Assembly (NCBI RefSeq): GCF_932294415.1
Contig: NC_065544.1
Location: 38,519,293-38,583,292, forward strand
Direction of reading: 5' to 3'
DNA from: Quercus robur
Taxonomy: Eukaryota; Streptophyta; Magnoliopsida; Fagales; Fagaceae
Length of the DNA stretch: 64,000 bases
Positions 47,920 to 59,400 of this stretch are shown one piece after another (position 1 is the first letter of the stretch; every line of letters begins with the position of its first letter). A program made the position numbers and the translations under genes. The notes under the pieces are model-generated. The model worked only from the letters and a program-made list of their open reading frames with translations, searched no databases and was not told the DNA's origin.

Positions 47920-50900
47920 TTTTTTTTTGGGGGGGGGGGGGGGGGGGGGGGTGGGGCCTGGGGGGCTGGGGGGGTAGGGGATTTGGATTGGCTCTGGTTA
48001 TTTGGTTGGTTTGCAATGGATATGGGCTTTCAACAACTTGAATATTTATTTATTTTTTTTCTCTAGGATAGGATAGTTCTAAACTTATTTGAGTTATACC
48101 ATCAAAATGAATTGGTATAAATTGTCTAAAATGACCATTTTATTTATCATTTCAGGCTTCCCCTAAAGCTTTACTATATGTGCCAATGTGGATTCTACAC
48201 CTACAGCATTGCTGCGCTCCTTACATGGGAGACTCGAAGGAAGGATTTCTCTGTGATGATGTCCCATCATGTAATTACTGTTGCCCTGATTGGATGCTCA
48301 TATATTACAAGGTATTATTTCTGTTTTGTCTCTAAGTACAATCATTCAGCAAGTCACATTAAATAGTTTTTTTGTGTTTTTTTTTTTTTTAAAGTAATAC
48401 TTTTTTTTTTTGAAATGAGGAAAGCTGATGTACACAGGATGAATACTCGTGTGTGGATCTCTTGTAGTGTTCTGCCCCTTTGTTGGCATAGAGCTGTCTT
48501 GATTTCTAGTAATTTTTCTGTGGCACAAGTCTAGCCAGCTGTGCCTGTAAATGTGTTCTGGATTATTTTTCTTACACATTTAGTTTTTAATTATTTCGTG
48601 ACAAATTACTTCTCAAAAGGTTCAAAGGAGGAAAGTCCTTAAGAATTGATATTTTAAACAATTAAGTTTTGGTTCATTTTGAGATGGGAGTTTAATTATA
48701 ATTTTTTTATATATAAAAAAAAAAAAAAAAAAATTAGAGTTTAATGTGAAACCACTCAAACAATAGGAGAAATTATGTAATTTACCAAAGTTTTTTAATA
48801 AAGTGTAACCACTTCGTGCTAGAAGAGTGTAGCCACTTGGGGTAGAGAGAAGTGAAGACAATCACTTGGCGTAACCATAGATTCTAGGACCCAATTTTTT
48901 TTTTAAGCATATGATATGAGTGCTTGAATTAAGGAATGATAGCAATGGCATACAATTATTGAGATGTTTTAAAGTCAGAGGTTTTTTGCGGATCAGCTTT
49001 ATTGTTCTCAACTCCAAACATATAAATAATATTCGTAGTTTGCATATGTTAGTTAACCTTTAAATTTCTTCATTCATCAATTGTGGACATTTGGCAAGTA
49101 AAAATGAAGAGAACTCCGACCGTTTAGCAATCAAAAACATTTTCCTGCCCATTACAAAGATAAAACTAAAAATTGGCTGCCATGATTAGATATATGATAT
49201 TGATAAGAGTTGCAGCCTTCTGATTTAACTTGGATACATTTTCATAACTGGTGTGGGGATTTATTTTGTCAGTTTTGACCGCTTATTCACTAGGAAAAAG
49301 TAGCGCCCTCAGGGAAGAGAAAGACCTGAATCTATTACTATATTCCTGACCTTAGCAAGTCAAGAGGCAGTCCTACTAGAGGTCAGATTGAAGACTTCGT
49401 TCAGTTAGCTACTTACCTCAGGTTTATCTATCAATTAGTTAGGGTCTTATCAAATTCTGTGCATGGCATGGGTTGACTGCTAGTCTCCCAAGAAACTTAA
49501 CGCTCAATGTACAAGCTTCAAGCACATTATCCTATCACTTCTAGCATGTTCATGTTTACACGGAGAGTGCATTTCAATTTCTACTTTCAAACCCTCAAAA
49601 AACTTCGGCTTGTAGCCCAGGTGATGTGGAAATATTAGTTTTTTTGAAAATTTTCAGCTAATCAATTTTTATATTAAAAAAATCAAATATTTAAATTTAG
49701 TGTTTTAAAATGGTTTCAAATAATGTAATGTAAGTAAAAAGATGCCATTTTGATTTTTTTATGAAAAAAAAATCCTTTTTTATGTTGCAACACATGGCAA
49801 GTAAAATGACTTTCTTTTCATAATCTTATAAAAGAACTTTAATTTTGCGATATTTGGCAGGCAGAACCTTAAGGCCATGGTTAGATTCACTCACTAACAC
49901 TCTTGCTGAGGCAGTTAGCCCATCATTTTTCATTGCAATTGTCTGTCATTCTGTTCTCTATTGTGACAGACCAGCCAAGTATGCCGATTCTTACATATCT
50001 GTTTATCCATGTTCTTGGAATTTCATCATTTATTACAGTTTTTATTGTGACGTTGTTAGTTAGTTTTTGTTTGCTGTTTTAGGCAATATAGCAGCTTGGC
50101 AGTGCTATGCATTATAAAGAACATTCATGCTTACCTTCTTAAAATTTCTGGGATATATTGATTGTTATATAGAACTGTTCGTGGTAATATTTATATTTAC
50201 TATTTGTTTACTGTTTCTTCTTGGCACCATTTTCGCTGCTAATCTTATGTTAATACAATACAATATCACATTAAGGAACTTATCAAAAAAAATATATCAC
50301 ATTAGGGAAGGCACTCTTGTGCCTGAGCTAAACTAAAACCATATGTTATTGAGGATTCTCCAGTTGGATCTTTTCAGTGCATAGGTCTACCCTAACAAAC
50401 TGTAGTTTAAGAGAACTCTTAAAAAGCAAGTATCTCAGCCCTTGTGAGTTATGTACCACTTTTAGCTTTGTTGGTTTTTGTGCTAGAGTTTCTAGTAAGC
50501 AATGTTTAGTAAACTTAATGTAGAAATATCCAGCTGGCTTCTTTGGTAGCTCTAGAGGTCTTAGGCAAGGCAATCCTTTGTCTCCCCTTCTTTTTCTTTT
50601 GATCATGGAGGTCTTAAGTCGTATCATGAAGAAAACTGAGGAAGGTGGTTTCATTCAGGGTTTTCATGTGGGTTCTATTAATTCTACTGGTATCTGTGTT
50701 TCTCATCTTTTATTTGCTGATGATACCATTCTTTTCTATGATGCCTCTAGAGAGCAGATTTTATCTATTAGGCTAGCTTTGACTTGTTTTCAAGCTTTTG
50801 CTGGTCTGAAGGTGAACGTGGGGAAAAGTGAAATTGTCCCGGTTGGGGAGGTGCATAACATCCAGTCTTTGGCTAATATCCTTCAGTGTAGAGTGGGCAG

Positions 50901-53396
50901 TTTGCCTATGACTTACTTGGGTATGCCGTTGGGAACTCTGTATAAAACGCCCTCCATTTGGAATCCGATCCTAGAGAGGATGGAAAAGAAGCTTTCAGGT
51001 TGGAAGCGGCTTTATTTGTCAAAGGGTGGTAGACTCACCTTGCTGAGGAGTACCCTTTCAAGCCTTCCGACTTATTACCTTTCCCTTTTCACTATCCCCA
51101 AAGCTGTGGCAACTAGATTGGAACGCATTCAAAGGAACTTCTTGTGGGGTTCATCAGTTGAGTGTTTCAAATATCCCTTGGTGGCTTGGGAAAAGGTTTG
51201 CTTACCTCGCGAGATGGGTGGTTTAGGAATTCGGAAATTGGTGCCTTTTAATCAGGCCCTTTTAGGGAAATGGCTTTGGAGGTATGATCATGAAACCTCT
51301 CATCTGTGGTGTCGGGTCATAGCCATGAAATATGGGGAGGGAAAAGGGGGTTGGTGCACTAGAACTTGTAGTAGGGCACATGGATGTGGGTTATGGCAGG
51401 GTATTAGTGAAGGGTGGGAAACTTTTGCTAATCGTTTTTCTATTGTGGTGGGGGATGGATCTCGTACTCTTTTTTGGCATGATAAATGGACTGGGGATGT
51501 CCCTCTTAAAAGTCTTTATCCTCAGTTATTTCTGTGTTCAGCTAATAAGGAGGCTTGTATTTCTGATGTGTTAAGCCCTTCAGTGGGTGATAATGACAGA
51601 GTGTGGAGTTTAAGATTTCAGAGGGAATTCAATGATTGGGAGTTGGCGGCCTCCTACTCTCTTCTTCATTTCATCCAAACCCGAATCCCTAGGGGTGGAG
51701 GGTGTGACAGGCTTTGTTGGGATCTTAATGGCAGTGGGAAGTTTGATGCTCGGTCTTTCTATCATAAGATTCGTAATGCAGCTCCCTCCACCTTCCCTTG
51801 GAAGGGTATTTGGAAAGTTAAGGTTCCTAAAAAGGTGGCTTTTTTTATGTGGACAGCAGCTCATGGTCAGATTCTAACATTGGATAACCTTATGCTTCGT
51901 GGTTGCCCTATGGTGAATCGATGTTATTTGTGTTGTTGTAATGCGAAATCTGTGGATCACTTGTTACTTTTTTGTCGATAACTCATTTTTTGTGGATGCA
52001 TATGCTCCAGTTGTTTGGAATCGATTGGGTCATGCCAGGTTCAGTTGAGGACTTATTATTCTGTTGGTTTCATTGGCTTGGGAAGCATAGTTTTGATATA
52101 TGGGATTTGGTCCCAGGCTGTTTAATGTGGACTATTTGGTCTGAACGGAATCGGCGGGCCTTTGAGGATGAGGAGAAAACTGTGGTTCAGTTATTAGAGT
52201 TTTGCCAGAGGACCCTCTTTGATTGGTCTCGTTGTTGGGGTTTCTCAGATTGTTCTACCCTTACGGATTTTATTTCTTCTATTAGAATAGTTTAGGGGCT
52301 GCTTTTTGTCTTGCTGTTTCGTTTTTCCTTTGTTCACTACCATGAACTCTTTGTGTCTCTCTTGCTTTTCTTTTATTAATAATATTCTCTTCTTACTTAT
52401 CAAAAAAAAAAGAAATATCCAGCAAGAGAACAGGTACTAATTTTCCATTTATAGGCTTTTCCGGATTGGCTCAATCACCCTTGCCCTGCATGATGCAAGT
52501 GATGTATTCATGGAAGCTGCTAAAGTTTTTAAATATTCTGAGAAGGAGCTTGGAGCAAGTGTGTTCTTTGGATTCTTTGCCATTTCTTGGCTCATTCTGC
52601 GGCTAATATTCTTTCCTTTTTGGGTTATAAATGCAACAAGGTTTGCCCTCATGGTAAATGATTTTATTTCACCACATTTGGCTTTGATACTCCTTTGACT
52701 TATCCGTTCTTACTATTGCCATTTCCCAGCTATGATCTCATTAAGTTCTTGGATCTATCAAAGGCCTATCATACGTTGCTGTACTATGCTTTCAATACAA
52801 TGTTGCTGATGCTACTTGTGTTTCACATATACTGGTGGGTACTTATATGTGCAATGGTCTGGAGACTGTTGAAAAATAGAGGAAAAGTGGGAGAAGATAT
52901 AAGATCTGGTAAGCTTTTCACTGCTTTCATATTATCATTCAAAAAATTATTCCGTTACATCTGGAATCTACTATAAATCTGTGTGTGTGTGATCTGAAAT
53001 GGATGGATTTGTATATATGTAGAACCCATAAAAAATGAAGCTTCCTTTCTACAAGTCTTATTTGTTACATCGAGGAGACTCATTGCATAATGTTCTCATG
53101 TTTGTACAACAATATCAATTTGGCATATTAAATGAATTGGAATGGGAGCAATGGCTTGCCTGCATCCTGCAAAGCAGTTTTCTTTACTATTCTCGTTACC
53201 TTTAGGTGGTGATATGCTGATATCTCTTCCATTTTCGCATTACAAAGCATATGCAGTTTAGGGATGAGCAACATTATATCCATTTTGTATTATTTTCTTT
53301 TGTAGTCTAAAGTAGCTGTTTTATTTTTATTTTTTTAAATTTAGAGCTGAAGATTTATTATCTCTATTTAATACAGATTCAGAGGATGATGAATAG
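42929..53396 (+). CDS. LOH2: Ceramide synthase, LAG1/LOH family (LOH2-like), TLC domain
   Basis: Six exons: 42929-43042, 47032-47243, 48156-48311, 52455-52640, 52730-52908, 53377-53396, all with GT-AG borders, giving an open 288-aa frame (the family is about 290-310 aa). Seen: an N-terminal membrane segment (SFLVAIYFAIGFLAARFF), then a TLC domain with YMCQCGFYTY, the catalytic-site histidines of SHHVITV (146-147), ALHDASDVF (H173, D174) and several hydrophobic helices. The acidic C-terminus (VGEDIRSDSEDDE) is shared with plant LOH proteins. Family knowledge: these ER proteins N-acylate sphingoid bases to make (dihydro)ceramide; LOH2-type enzymes prefer C16 acyl-CoA and dihydroxy bases. Introns 1 and 3 exceed 4 kb and are packed with SINE, MITE and LINE sequence. 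No coding lesion was seen. The LOH2 subtype is judged from overall resemblance. Confidence 0.95.
43443..43667. mobile_element. hAT-like MITE in ceramide synthase intron 1
   Basis: Termini CTCCGTTTGTTTC and GAAACAAACAAAGCG are inverted repeats. The interior matches the element at 34115-34481 (TATCTCACAGCAAGCTAAAT, CAACTCAATTAAGGTTGCTA). No clear TSD. Confidence 0.7.
44175..44285 (+). mobile_element. SINE-like fragment
   Basis: GGTCAAGCCTTGGTGCCACC followed by a B-box-like GTGGGTTTAGGACTGGGAAT and CAACCTCTCC resembles the head of tRNA-derived plant SINEs. The ends and A-tail are unclear. Confidence 0.45.
44345..44450 (+). mobile_element. tRNA-derived SINE fragment
   Basis: An A box (TTAGCTCAACTAATAAAG) is followed at tRNA-like spacing by a B box (GGGTTTGAATC), then a duplicated ATCATCATGGATCGGAT. 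There is no anticodon arm or acceptor stem of a true tRNA, so it is a SINE head. Confidence 0.6.
44845..44940 (-). mobile_element. tRNA-derived SINE fragment
   Basis: On the minus strand TAGCTCAACTAGTTGAC (A box) is followed by a degenerate B box (GGGTATAAATCCCC). It is the same family as 61385-61475. A partial related head on the same strand lies near 43990-44035. Confidence 0.55.
47865..47990 (+). repeat. Compound (CT)n-(TTTA)n-poly(G) tract in intron 2
   Basis: (CT)n is followed by (TTTA)n, a T-run, then G23 (47929-47951) and more G clusters to about 47980. It lies on the sense strand about 175 bp before exon 3 and can form G-quadruplexes in DNA or pre-mRNA. Confidence 0.9.
50263..50309 (+). 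repeat. Ultra-short oligo(A) insertion with 16-bp TSD
   Basis: ATATCACATTAAGGAA (50263-50278) is repeated as ATATCACATTAGGGAA (50294-50309), one mismatch, around CTTATCAAAAAAAAT. The insert equals the last bases plus tail of the LINE ending at 52410 (CTTATCAAAA). Confidence 0.75.
50535..52410 (+). mobile_element. 5'-truncated L1-type LINE in ceramide synthase intron 3
   Basis: Flanked by the perfect 13-bp duplication AGAAATATCCAGC (50522-50534 and 52411-52423). It begins inside the reverse transcriptase, at residues corresponding to SRGLRQGNPLSPLLF, and ends in a 3' UTR with a short A-tail (52402-52410). The endonuclease and N-terminal RT are missing, as expected for truncated target-primed insertions. 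It sits in the same orientation as the gene, its duplicated target ending 31 bp before exon 4. Confidence 0.95.
50538..52295 (+). pseudogene. LINE reverse transcriptase C-terminal part and zinc ribbon
   Basis: An open frame runs to 51981 with the RT motif LLFADDTILFYDA, then the thumb region (KSEIVPVGE, YLGMPLGT, LSKGGRLTLL) and the zf-RVT domain (FMWTAAHGQILTLDNL, CYLCCCNAKSVDHLLLFC). A frameshift near 51975 moves the last segment (WDLVPGCLMWTIWSERNRRAFE) to another frame. The long open frame shows the insertion is fairly young, but without the 5' part it is inactive. Confidence 0.92.
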
Positions 53397-55135
53397 TTGG
53401 AAGATTTTGTACAAGTCATACGTTCTCACTGATGATGTAGCCCCCTGGGAATTACTTTTGACAAGTTTGTAGAGGTTTCACTATGATCTCAATTGTTTGC
53501 CATCTATTGTACCAAAATTGGAGGGGGTTGGGAACTTTTTGATTTCTAAATTTTTCCTCTTATTCTTGGGGTAGAGATAAGGAGGTGGAAGACCATTAAT
53601 CTCCTTTTTGATATCTTTTTGGTGTATAAATGATAGGTGATTCCTGTATAATTGTTTCTCTGGATAATATTTTGTTTGGATTAGCCCTAAAACAGATAAA
53701 TGAAGAAGTTGAAAAAGAAAAAGAAAAAAAAAAGACTTTTCTTTTTCCTAGTCTTTGGTCTTGCCATCCTTCCTATATTTTATATGAGCATTTAACTGAT
53801 AAAAGAATATCCCGGCTTGGATTATGTACTACCAACTATGATAATTCTACAACCTTTTTGAATGTGGCCTGACTCCCTCATTCCCATGTGAACAGCAAAT
53901 TAAAATTACGCTTCTGCCTTTCTATTTTGTTGGTTTAACTGGATTTTTACTATATGCAAGCTGATCCCTAATCTGACTGTTGAACTATTATCAGTAATAT
54001 GGATTTGTTTTTTTATTATATGCAACCTGATCCTGCTGTGGCCGAAGAACTAGCATGATCATGATGGGTAGTTTTCCCCAGAAGACTTCATATTGTGTGG
54101 ACCGCACAACTTCCAATGATCTTTGTTGTCCATAAGGAAAAAAGATAAATGATTTTGCTGCTGCTGTAGTACCAACTACAGCCCAGTCGATTGTGGCAAT
54201 GTTGATTCAAACTATCCACCCTTCGATTTCCTGGAAGGGATCTATACGGAGTAATTTGCCTGCATAAACTGCAGTGCTGGAAGGTAAGCAAGGACCAAAG
54301 CTGCTTCTGGCGTCGGCTAAATAAGGAGACTTATACAGTATGCTGAGGTAACTACAGCCCTAAGGTTTTTTTTTTTGGTCTGGTCGATTTGAGATAGCAA
54401 ATTAAGGGAATTTGGGGCCTATCAACCCGGTTATATATATATATATAAAAGAGAGTCAAATTTATTACTCACAGCAATACAAAAAATGGAGGATAATGGT
54501 GCATTGTGAAGAGCGGCTCAAAAATACTCACAAAAGGGAAGACATCAGTTAAAAATAATTCTTTCCCTATTTTCATCTCAATTCAATAAGAATAAAATGA
54601 GGAGATGATGAAGGAGAAATAAGTATCTTGTGTACCAACTACATGCAATATTTCCCATATGGATTGGTGCAACTGCAAGTAAACTGAATCCATTTGAAGT
54701 GTTTTGTTCAATACTTTGATTCCCCAGTCATGGCTATGGCACTTCTCTCCTCTCCAACTCGAGATTCAACAAAGATCTGTACATCTCAACTAGATCCTAT
54801 GGAATCCTAAGATTGCCATAACTTCACCTCACCTCACATGCTTGTCAACCTAAATGCCACCTAGATTGCCAGCATCAATGAGACAACCCTTAATTTACCC
54901 TTATCGACAACTAGCAGGTTCACAATCAGCAATGGTTGGAATTCCTTCAAAAATGATTTGATCGAGTTGGTTGGTAGCTTGCTGTTAAAACCAAGTTCAC
55001 AATCAACTTATGATCACATCCTTATTCCACAATACTCCATATCTAGTATGTGCTAATTCTTAAATCGAAAAATTTTGCGAGTCAGTGTCAGACCCACGGT
55101 AGCCTCCCTAACACTAAACAAAGAGCGTGTCCCAC
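53397..55135. other. Spacer after the ceramide synthase gene
   Basis: Includes the ceramide synthase 3' UTR, whose end could not be placed. No further gene was recognised; the GC-richer stretch near 54040-54350 has no supportable frame. Confidence 0.45.
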
Positions 55136-55194
55136 AATTTCTACTTCATTACTTTTTTTCTTTTTTTTTTGAACTAAATTTCTACTTCATTACT
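55136..55194 (-). repeat. Ultra-short oligo(T) insertion with 18-bp TSD
   Basis: AATTTCTACTTCATTACT is perfectly repeated at 55136-55153 and 55177-55194, enclosing only 23 bp, a T-rich stretch ending TTGAACTA. On the minus strand this is TAGTTC plus an A-tail. Confidence 0.82.
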
Positions 55195-55200
55195 TGATAC

Positions 55201-56165
55201 TCCTATAAAGCCCAGTCCACAAAACCTTATCCTCTCTCGCTCTCTCTCTCTCTCTCTATTAACCACTTTCCAAAGATATTATATATAAAGTTGGATCTAA
55301 AAAGGATGATGGTGCTAAATGAAAATTGTCAATGTTCGAAGAGATCTCTTCTAAACACCAATACTAACACCACCCCCCCCCCCCCCCCCCAAATGATAAA
55401 TAGATTTGTTCTTCACATGTCAGTACATGTCAATCTTGAGTTTTTTTTTTTTTTTTTTTAATAGGCAAATTACAACTTATCCACATGTGATTTGACCGAA
55501 ATTTAAGTTACATACCTGTAGTTTACAATTTGACATTTTTTACCCACTTGAGATTAGTTAAGTTAGAGTTCAATAACCCACTTCTGTTAGAAACATGGCT
55601 AAACAGGGAATTTTATTCCACTTCTATGTCTCTCTCCTCCAAAAATACAACAAACATAAAAATTCATGATCAAATAAGATAAAAAAGAATCTAGCGAAAC
55701 ATTTACATCGTGAGATTTCAAATTAGAGGTGAGTAACTTAAATTTTGGTCAAACCTCCGATAGGTCAAGTGTCAAATTTTAAATTACAGATAAGCAATTT
55801 AAATTTTGATCAAACAACAAGTGAGTAAGTTGTAATTTACCTCCTCCTTTTTTTTCTTTTCTTTTTTTAATAAGCCCGAAGACTTATAATTAGGTAATAA
55901 AGGAAAAACTGATAACAAGACAAAATCGTTAAAAAAAAAAAAGTTCAATAAAAGAAATAAAATAAAAAAGATATTTTAGCCCTGTCAGACAACCGCATGA
56001 CCACCCCAACCAGTGTTCGCTGACTGAGAACGATCATCTACCGCCGCATTAAACCACAGATCATAAGGCTGTTAATCTTCTATAAAGCCCACAGTCCACA
56101 AAAGTTTACCCTCTCTCTCTCTCTTTATTAACGATGATGGTCTCATGAAATTGTTTCCAACTTGT
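55201..56165 (+). repeat. Two related promoter-like segments upstream of alpha-amylase
   Basis: CCTATAAAGCCCAGTCCACA near 55202 and TCTATAAAGCCCACAGTCCA near 56080 are each followed by a CT-rich tract, TATTAAC, and later GATGATGG...ATGAAA. The similarity suggests a duplicated segment about 0.88 kb apart. The TATAAAG in the proximal copy could be the amylase TATA box, about 325 bp before the start codon. Confidence 0.5.
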
Positions 56166-56405
56166 TCTTGATGTTCCCCAATCACCGTGGGAAGAGAAAG
56201 TTCTAAAATGTTAGGCAATTTGCAATTTTGAGGATTCCACTCACAAAGGCCATCACATGTTGGACATTTTTAGCCAATCATATAGGTCAATGCAGTACAA
56301 GTCAAGACCCAAATGATTAACCTAGCTTAGCTTTATTGCCTTCGAGTTCCTTTAAAGAATCATTAAACTCAAAAAACAAGCAAATTTGACTTAGCAACAG
56401 GGAAG

Positions 56406-59400
56406 ATGGGAAACAAAATTTCTCTCTACTATCTCTTGCTCTTTATTGCTCTCATTCCAAACTTCACAGCTTCTCAAATTCTATTTCAGGTATGCACGAA
56501 ACACTATGATAGAATAATGTATAATTGACCCTCTTCTTCTCTTTTTTGTTGCTAATCAGCTATACTAATCATAAAAATATATGAATTTGTTGGGCTTTTG
56601 GTGGACCAGGGGTTCAACTGGGAGTCATGGAAGAAGGAAGGAGGATGGTACAACTTCCTAAGAAACTCAGTTCCTGAACTGGCTACTTCTGGAATTACTC
56701 ATGTTTGGCTCCCTCAACCTGCTCACTCTATTTCTGACGGTATACCTTTACCAAAAATCATTATATATAAAAAGTTTATAATCTCCACCAAATTTTATTG
56801 GTTTTTTCTTTTTTTTTTTTTCCTTTTCATGATAAATTTATTTGAATTTGGTGTTCCAAGCTTTCAACTTTTTTATGGTTTCCCTTCATTCTAGCTGAGC
56901 TAAAATGCCTTGTGTTGGTTATTTGAGTTCTTTTATCTGTCTTTTTTGCGAGTAAATAGATTTAAAGCAAAATCATATCTATTGCAGTGTATCTATCAAT
57001 CTATGTGATCAAATGATTATGGCCTCTAGGGGTGTCTCATTTGTAAGATTTGCAAACTAGAACATTTATGTTACAATTGTCCCCCAAAATGAAGGAAGTT
57101 GGCTCTTAATGGAATTCTTCTGAGGCTTATTCATCTCATACTATGTAAAGACTTCAATCAAATAGCTAGAGACAGAGCTACCTAGTGTCCAGTGGGGGCT
57201 ATTGCAACCACTGTAATTTGAAGAAGGAATAAAAAATTGTGTTGGATTAAAATTGTAGAATTTTTTTGATATTATTTGGAATTGCACCGATTAAGATAAG
57301 AATAAGTGGGGTCAATGTAAAATTTAAAGACATTTCACCATAAGAAGAAAAGAATATATGGACCCCCCCCCCCCCCCCCCTCCTCCCTTTTCCCTTTTAG
57401 AATCTGAAATATTGGTTAATTAGTTTTAAAGATTAAGGTTATATTTAGATGATATTGAAGTTAAATGGAGAACAAAAACATTATCACTTTTATTGAAATA
57501 GAAAAAGTTGCTGAATTTTTAAAAACTTGTTCCATTAATTCAAATTTATCTTCAAACCGGTTTGGAGGAAAATTGTTCCAACCCACTACATGGTCACATG
57601 TACTTCTAGGAAACATGCTTGCCAAGTTGCTCAAAGGTTCTATTGAGCTTCCCCCAGCTACTTATGTTTTTTAATTTAGAATTCAGTACTAAACATGTTT
57701 GAAATTTTGAACTGGAAGGTGATCAATGGTTTAGAAAACAGGTTTTGAGAATGAAAACTAAAAACAAATTTTTTTGTGGGTTTGAAAACAGAAAACAGTT
57801 TTTGGCAACCAAACAGGCTCTCATAGTCTTTACTCTTTAGAAGTAACAAGTATAGCAAGTAGAGCATATGGAAACTTTGCTAAAATTGTTTCCTTGCTTT
57901 GTCTCTAGTCTAGGCCCTCAAGGGTACTTGCCTGGAAGGCTCTATGATCTTAATGCATCAAAATATGGAAACCAAGATGAACTGAAGAGACTGACAAAAG
58001 CCTTCCATGACAAGGGGATCCATTGCATAGCGGACATAGTCATAAACCACAGATGTGCAGAGAAGAAAGATAGTAGAGGAATTTGGTCTGTTTTTGAAGG
58101 AGGGACTCCAGATGATCGCCTTGACTGGGGTCCATCTTTCATTTGCAGTGATGATACTCGTTATTGTGATGGCAATGGAAATCCTGACACTGGTGGTGGT
58201 TTTGATGGTGCTCCAGATATCGACCACACAAACCTACGGGTCCAAAGAGAGCTATCAGATTGGATGAACTGGCTAAAGACTGAAATCGGGTTTGATGGGT
58301 GGAGATTTGATTTTGCCAGAGGATATTCCCCAGCTTTTACTAAGAAGTATATGGCAAATACTAAGCCAAATTTTGCAGTAGGTGAAATATGGAACACTCT
58401 TGCTTATGGAAGTGATGGAAAACCAGTGCACAACCAGGATGGTCATCGACGCGAGATTGCGAGATGGATACAAACTGCTGGAGGATTTGTTACAGCTTTT
58501 GATTTTACAACTAAAGGGATACTTCAAACTGCAATTCAAGGAGAGCTGTGGCGGTTGAAAGACTCCAATGGAGGCCCTCCAGGTGTGATTGGCTTGAAGC
58601 CAGGAAATGCTGTAACGTTCATAGATAATCATGATACAGGTTCCACACAGAAGATATGGCCATTCCCATCAGATAAAGTCATGCAGGGATATGTCTACAT
58701 TCTTACTCATCCAGGGATTCCATCAATTGTAAGTTAATTTTTTGCTCATTTACTTTTTCTCTCAACAGATGTTTTGTTTTTTCATGTTATTTTCATATGG
58801 TGTTCCTAGATGAACAAAAAGTAGATCCAGGAAATTGTCTGGAATTCAAAAAATAGCCTTTAGTGCAGAAATCTGCAAGTAAATTGATAACAATCTGCTC
58901 AAGTTTCCAAAATTTGACTAACACTTCACTTGAAAAAGCATACTGTATTTACTTATTTTCTGAAAGTTGGTAAATGTACACTTGTATCTTTTAAAAAAAG
59001 AGGAGGGGGGGGGGGGGGGGGGGGGGGGGATTAAGGCTTTAAAAAGCTATATATAAGCAAATAAAGGCTCAATGTCAGTTGGCCTGATTGTGTGAAATTC
59101 ATTTGAATATGCAGCTGTTATATTGACATACACTAACATGCTGTGTTAATCTATTCAAGGATGCAAAAGAAAAAAATTATCAGTTGTAGCATAGGATCTT
59201 GTTACATAGCTGCACATTGTTTTGGCAACTTTTTCTGCAAACAAAAGATAATTGCAAAAACTGTTCTTTTACTACTGAAAAGGTTCTGATGGACTTTGGA
59301 GCATGCAAATTACTATTAGCAGATACAATTTCCATTGATGTCTAATTATTGACATCAAGACAAGTTAATCCAAATTGACAAGCTATTATTTAATGGTATT

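Noticed and set aside
47790..48066. Open frames rich in Leu/Tyr/Gly
   Set aside because: Produced by the (CT)n-(TTTA)n-poly(G) tract in an intron.
48684..48740. GAGTTTAAT repeats around an A-run as a retroinsertion
   Set aside because: Only 9 bp match and the flanks are low complexity; too weak to claim.
50578..51981. 467-codon open frame as a host gene
   Set aside because: It is LINE reverse transcriptase (FADD, zf-RVT) bounded by a 13-bp target duplication and an A-tail.
57942..58632. Antisense open frames opposite alpha-amylase exon 3
   Set aside because: Shadows of a conserved coding exon on the other strand.
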